DNA from: Methylovirgula sp. | Lineage (GTDB): Bacteria > Pseudomonadota > Alphaproteobacteria > Rhizobiales > Beijerinckiaceae | Reading direction: 5' to 3' | Assembly: GCA_030044485.1 (NCBI GenBank) | Contig: JASHVQ010000194.1 | Span: 1-9,839, forward strand | DNA length: 9,839 bases | In this document: piece by piece, positions 7,063 through 9,839 of the stretch | How the letters are laid out: each line of letters opens with the position of its first letter | Position numbering within the stretch: position 1 is the first letter of the stretch | Notes under the pieces: model-generated | Seen by the model: only the letters and a program-made list of their open reading frames with translations | What the model was told of the DNA's origin: nothing | The model's database searches: none | Position numbers and translations under genes: made by a program

Positions 7063-8184
7063 GTGAAGGCCGAAACGCTGGTCGTCGGCGCCGGCGTCAT
7101 CGGGCTTGCGATCGGCGCCGAAATGGGACGAAACGCGGGACGAGTTCTCGTTCTTGAGCGCGGCGCCTCGATAGGATGCGGAATTTCCTCGCGCGGCAGC
7201 AAGGTCGTTCACAGCGGAATCTATTACCCCACCGAGTCTCTGAAGCGTCGGTTCTGCGTCGAAGGCGCGCGCCTTCTCTATGCATATTGCGACGCGCGCG
7301 GCATCGCCTATCGCAAATGCGGCAAGCTCGTGGTCGCGACTTGCGACTCGGAGATCGGAAAGATCGAAGCGATCGGCGAGCGGGCGAGGAAAAACGGCGT
7401 TGCGAATGTCGAACTGATCGGTTCCGCCGCGGCGCGAGCGCTGGAACCGGCGCTTGCCGCCGCCGCCGCATTATATGTCCCGGAGACGGGCATCATCGAC
7501 GCCCAAGCCTATCTGGCTTCGCTCGCGGCCGAAATCGAAAGCGCGGGCGGCGCGGTGCTGTGCGGTCATGAGGTCCTGGGCGGCCGCTGCGCCAAGGGCG
7601 CATTCGAACTCGACATAGGCACGCCCTCCGGTCTTTTGCTGGCCGCGGCCGAAAGACTTGTCATCGCCGCCGGTCCCTGGTCGCATCGCCTCGCCAGCCG
7701 CCTCGAAGGCTATGATGCCGCGAAGGTGCCGGCGCTCGTCTTGGCCAAGGGATCTTATTTTTCCTATGGCGGCCCTCCGGCATTCAGGCGATTGATCTAT
7801 CCCGCGCCGGTCGACGGCGGTCTTGGCATCCATCTGACCCTCGATCTTAAGGGAAAGGCGCGCTTCGGTCCGGATGTCGAATGGCTGGCGACGAACGATC
7901 CCGAAAAGGTCGATTTCGAGGTTGATGCGGAGCGCGCCGCCGCCTTCTACGAGTCCATCCGGGGCTATTGGCCTGGTCTTCCGGCAGGGAGTCTGAAGCC
8001 GGATTATTCGGGCGTGCGGCCGAAGCTCGTGCACAGCGGCGAAAGCGACGCGGACTTCTTGATCCACGCCCCCGAAGAGCACGGAATCGACGGCCTCCTC
8101 GCGCTCTACGGAATCGAGAGTCCCGGTCTTACGTCCTCGCTTGCAATCGCCAAATGCGCCGCCGAGGCAATAAGAGCGGGCTAG
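7063..8184 (+). CDS. FAD-dependent oxidoreductase, L-2-hydroxyglutarate oxidase (LhgO) family
   Basis: This is a DAO-type flavoprotein. Its best-known relatives, LhgO and mammalian L2HGDH, oxidise L-2-hydroxyglutarate to 2-oxoglutarate, passing electrons to the quinone pool or oxygen. With the GTG start it has 373 residues. The dinucleotide fold is at the very N-terminus (VVGAGVIG, residues 7-14, with Glu32 closing the second strand). HSGIYYPTESLKRRFCVEG (50-68) and YRKCGKLVVAT follow in the family pattern, and the C-terminal flavin part carries LKPDYSGVRPKL (311-322) and IESPGLTSSLAIAK. GTG 7063 is chosen because AAGGA (7053-7057) lies 5 bases upstream and the protein then begins just before the first strand. 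ATG 7033 would add ten residues without a well-spaced ribosome binding site. Its place between a glycosyltransferase and a sulfotransferase is unusual for a 2-hydroxyglutarate enzyme, so the substrate is left open. Confidence 0.9.
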   Translation: MKAETLVVGAGVIGLAIGAEMGRNAGRVLVLERGASIGCGISSRGSKVVHSGIYYPTESLKRRFCVEGARLLYAYCDARGIAYRKCGKLVVATCDSEIGKIEAIGERARKNGVANVELIGSAAARALEPALAAAAALYVPETGIIDAQAYLASLAAEIESAGGAVLCGHEVLGGRCAKGAFELDIGTPSGLLLAAAERLVIAAGPWSHRLASRLEGYDAAKVPALVLAKGSYFSYGGPPAFRRLIYPAPVDGGLGIHLTLDLKGKARFGPDVEWLATNDPEKVDFEVDAERAAAFYESIRGYWPGLPAGSLKPDYSGVRPKLVHSGESDADFLIHAPEEHGIDGLLALYGIESPGLTSSLAIAKCAAEAIRAG

Positions 8185-8210
8185 TCATGGGAACGGGCTC
8201 GTCATGGGAA
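8174..8210 (+). repeat. 17-bp tandem duplication spanning the oxidoreductase stop codon
   Basis: GAGCGGGCTAGTCATGG (8174-8190) is followed directly by GAACGGGCTCGTCATGG (8191-8207), matching at 15 of 17 positions, with GAA starting a third partial unit. The first unit holds the TAG stop (8182-8184); in the second the same triplet position reads TCG. It lies in the short convergent gap before the sulfotransferase stop at 8225. Confidence 0.7.
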
Positions 8211-8224
8211 GGTGGCAAGGCCCC

Positions 8225-9109
8225 TTAAAGCGCCCCCAAAAGCGAAGCCTTATCGAAATGCGCGTGCACGTCGTCAAGCGTGCGCCGCGCATCGGCGCAG
8301 CCCGGATCCTCAATCAACCTGAGCAATGCGGCATATGTCGCGCATGTCCAATCCTTTATCGCCGGATTCAGAAGCAGATCGTCGTTCTCGGATCGATGAT
8401 GCTGAAGACGGGTGGAAAGGAATCCATCGACCCTGGAAGGGCCGGCTTCCGACCAATTAGGCCAGAAAGAACGCATCTGCGCCGCTGCACTCGCCAAGGC
8501 ACGGCGCCAGTCGCGCAGAAACGCTTCGAATCCGATAATGACGCGAGGGCAATCGCGGCTTTTTGCTTCGGCTTCGAGCACGTGGCAAAGCCAGAGCAGG
8601 CAGGCGCGGTCGAGCGACATGCCGGCGCGCCGAAATAGCGATTGCGCGACTTGGAGCGGGGAGCGAACGGGAATAATCACATGCTTGGACCATCCAACCT
8701 CGTCCAGGACGGAGAACCAAAAGGGGACAAGCCGGCATATGCGCGGATCCTTGACGACCGGGAGAGCCGCATTGGCGAACTCGCGGACGAGTAAATCCGC
8801 AGCGCGCGCCCGAAACCCGGCTGCCGCCGCTCCGCGATACCAGCCGGAATCGAAGGCGTGCCAATCGTCCCAGGAGGTGCCGGCCGAGGCGAGAATCTCG
8901 TCGTTGAGATTGGCAACCGTCTGCGATTCCCAATAGCCTCGTTCGTTGTCTTTCGGATGGGCCAGCATCAGAGTTGCGGGAGCGCAGCCGCCAAGCTTGA
9001 TCAGCGTTCCGGCAAGCGCCGATGTTCCGCTGCGATGCATTCCAAGAACAAGCAGGGCCGTGACGCTCGCCCCACCATGGGCGACGGATTTGGTTGAAAG
9101 GACGGCCAT
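8225..9109 (-). CDS. Sulfotransferase-family protein
   Basis: The 294-residue product looks like a PAPS-dependent sulfotransferase that would move sulfate to a hydroxyl of a glycan, lipid or other small acceptor. The 5'-phosphosulfate-binding loop is LVLGMHRSGTSALAG (residues 20-34), with Arg26 and Ser27/Thr29 in the usual places. KDPR follows at 120-123, and the 3'-phosphate-binding segment is HVIIPVRSPLQVAQSLFRR (143-161), with Arg149 and Ser157 as the expected contacts. LLWLCHVLEAE (171-181) and GFEAFLRDWR (193-202) match the helical second half seen in bacterial members found near glycosyltransferase genes. There is no signal peptide or membrane segment, so it is probably cytoplasmic. ATG 9109 is supported by AAGGA 8 bases upstream. 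The gene converges with the LhgO-like gene and diverges from the GT2 fusion gene. The acceptor is unknown, and some relatives have no proven sulfotransferase activity. Confidence 0.82.
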   Translation of the reverse strand: MAVLSTKSVAHGGASVTALLVLGMHRSGTSALAGTLIKLGGCAPATLMLAHPKDNERGYWESQTVANLNDEILASAGTSWDDWHAFDSGWYRGAAAAGFRARAADLLVREFANAALPVVKDPRICRLVPFWFSVLDEVGWSKHVIIPVRSPLQVAQSLFRRAGMSLDRACLLWLCHVLEAEAKSRDCPRVIIGFEAFLRDWRRALASAAAQMRSFWPNWSEAGPSRVDGFLSTRLQHHRSENDDLLLNPAIKDWTCATYAALLRLIEDPGCADARRTLDDVHAHFDKASLLGAL

Positions 9110-9117
9110 AGTATAAT
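9090..9117 (+). promoter_or_regulatory. Candidate promoter for the GT2 fusion gene
   Basis: A perfect TATAAT (9112-9117) stands 16 bp after TTGGTT (9090-9095), which keeps the TTG core of the -35 consensus. Transcription from about 9124 would leave a leader of roughly 48 nt to the GTG at 9172. The boxes overlap the start of the divergent sulfotransferase gene. The -35 match is weak, so this is tentative. Confidence 0.3.
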
Positions 9118-9171
9118 TCCTTAATGCAATCTACGCCGAACAATGCTCTTTTTTAATATAAGGATTCCCTC

Positions 9172-9839
9172 GTGCATCAGCCTGACGTGTACCGACTTGC
9201 AAACTATCTGAGCCATAAAACGGGACGAAACACTGTTCTCGATCTCGGCTGCGAGAACAGCCCCAAACTCACTACCTCGATCAATCAACTTTCCAAGCGG
9301 ATTTCCGCGCCCAATACGGTTGCCATATGCGCCGATGTCATTGCACAGGCCGCCGACCCAGACCCACTTTTGTCAGCTTGGCGAAGTCTTGTTGAAATGG
9401 GCGCCGTCCTCGTGACACGTACTCCAGATCGAGCGCGTATGCGGGGCGCGGAACATTTTGGGTCTTCACTGAATAAAACGCCGGTTCGCGAGTGGACGAG
9501 GGAAGAACTGGTTGCGTATCTTGAACTCAAAGGCCTAACGCCTTCATTCAACGGCTTCACCATCAATAATTCTCAAGATTGCCCGCCTCAAGCGATTTTG
9601 ACGATCCACGATCAGAAACTGAACGATGCTAGACGGACTCCTCGCTTGGACAAGCGGCCACTCGCTATCCTCTCAACTTACAACGAGCAGGATATTATTC
9701 GCGAAGTCGTTCTAACCTGGCTCAAGAATGGATGCGATGTTTGGGTTCTCGACAACTGGTCGACGGATGCGACATTTGAAATTCTCGAGGGCATGAGAGT
9801 TTCGTATGGCGAACGTGTCTTTACCGAACGCTTTCCCGA
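9172..9839 (+). CDS. Degenerate methyltransferase-like / GT2 glycosyltransferase fusion, 3' end beyond window
   Basis: At least 222 residues are visible, open to the right edge. The start is GTG 9172: an in-frame TAA ends at 9156, GTG is the first start codon after it, and AAGGA (9160-9164) lies 7 bases upstream. Residues 1-150 resemble the class I SAM-methyltransferase region that precedes GT2 domains in some polysaccharide proteins. It has VLDLGCENSPKL (22-33, motif I), ICADVI (52-57), TPDRARMRG, VREWT (105-109) and FTINNS (129-134). The stretch between motif I and ICADVI is only about 20 residues, too short for the normal second and third strands, and the usual second glycine of motif I is absent. 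The region is therefore probably not an active methyltransferase. A GT2 domain starts near residue 163 (PLAILSTYNEQDIIREVVLTW) and continues with VWVLDNWSTDAT (190-201). By eye its G+C is near 50%, lower than its neighbours, which hints at a separate origin. Confidence 0.8.
   Translation, partial: MHQPDVYRLANYLSHKTGRNTVLDLGCENSPKLTTSINQLSKRISAPNTVAICADVIAQAADPDPLLSAWRSLVEMGAVLVTRTPDRARMRGAEHFGSSLNKTPVREWTREELVAYLELKGLTPSFNGFTINNSQDCPPQAILTIHDQKLNDARRTPRLDKRPLAILSTYNEQDIIREVVLTWLKNGCDVWVLDNWSTDATFEILEGMRVSYGERVFTERFP

Noticed and set aside
8457..9143. A 228-codon minus-strand frame overlapping the sulfotransferase
   Set aside because: It is an out-of-frame shadow without motifs. The sulfotransferase frame has the PAPS-binding loop and a good ribosome binding site.
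9155..9160. A minus-strand TATATT as a -10 for the sulfotransferase gene
   Set aside because: No matching -35 is found at the right distance in the small divergent gap.

Overview
The window is GC-rich (by eye a little over 60% G+C through most of its length), with compact, mostly bacterial-type genes. GTG and TTG starts with clear Shine-Dalgarno sequences, an aerobic-style cobyrinate diamide synthase and the protein families present suggest an alphaproteobacterium, probably of the Hyphomicrobiales. That placement is an inference from general character; there is no rRNA or other phylogenetic marker here.

The left half (1-4738) is housekeeping or accessory metabolism. A beta-carbonic anhydrase (+) converges on a cobyrinate a,c-diamide synthase (-). 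Upstream of that gene, also on the minus strand, is a short exported RlpA-like double-psi beta-barrel protein, and then a large CLC-type anion channel or transporter with a C-terminal CBS pair. The 214-bp gap between the CLC gene and rlpA is AT-rich and holds three separate perfect inverted repeats. One of them pairs with the rlpA ribosome binding site.

The right half (4859-9839) looks like part of a surface-polysaccharide or glycoconjugate locus. It has a 700-residue protein with two tandem GT2 glycosyltransferase domains (+), an FAD-dependent oxidoreductase of the L-2-hydroxyglutarate oxidase (LhgO) family (+), a PAPS-dependent sulfotransferase-like protein (-), and a gene that starts at a GTG at 9172 and runs off the right edge. 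That last gene has a shortened, degenerate class I methyltransferase-like region followed by a GT2 domain. It is visibly poorer in G+C than its neighbours, which may indicate separate ancestry.

I did not find a wholly new multi-gene system. The points most worth a second look are the CLC protein with altered key positions, the rlpA leader hairpins, the degenerate methyltransferase-GT2 fusion, and a 17-bp tandem duplication across the LhgO-like gene's stop codon. There are no tRNA, rRNA, CRISPR or insertion-sequence features that I can support.
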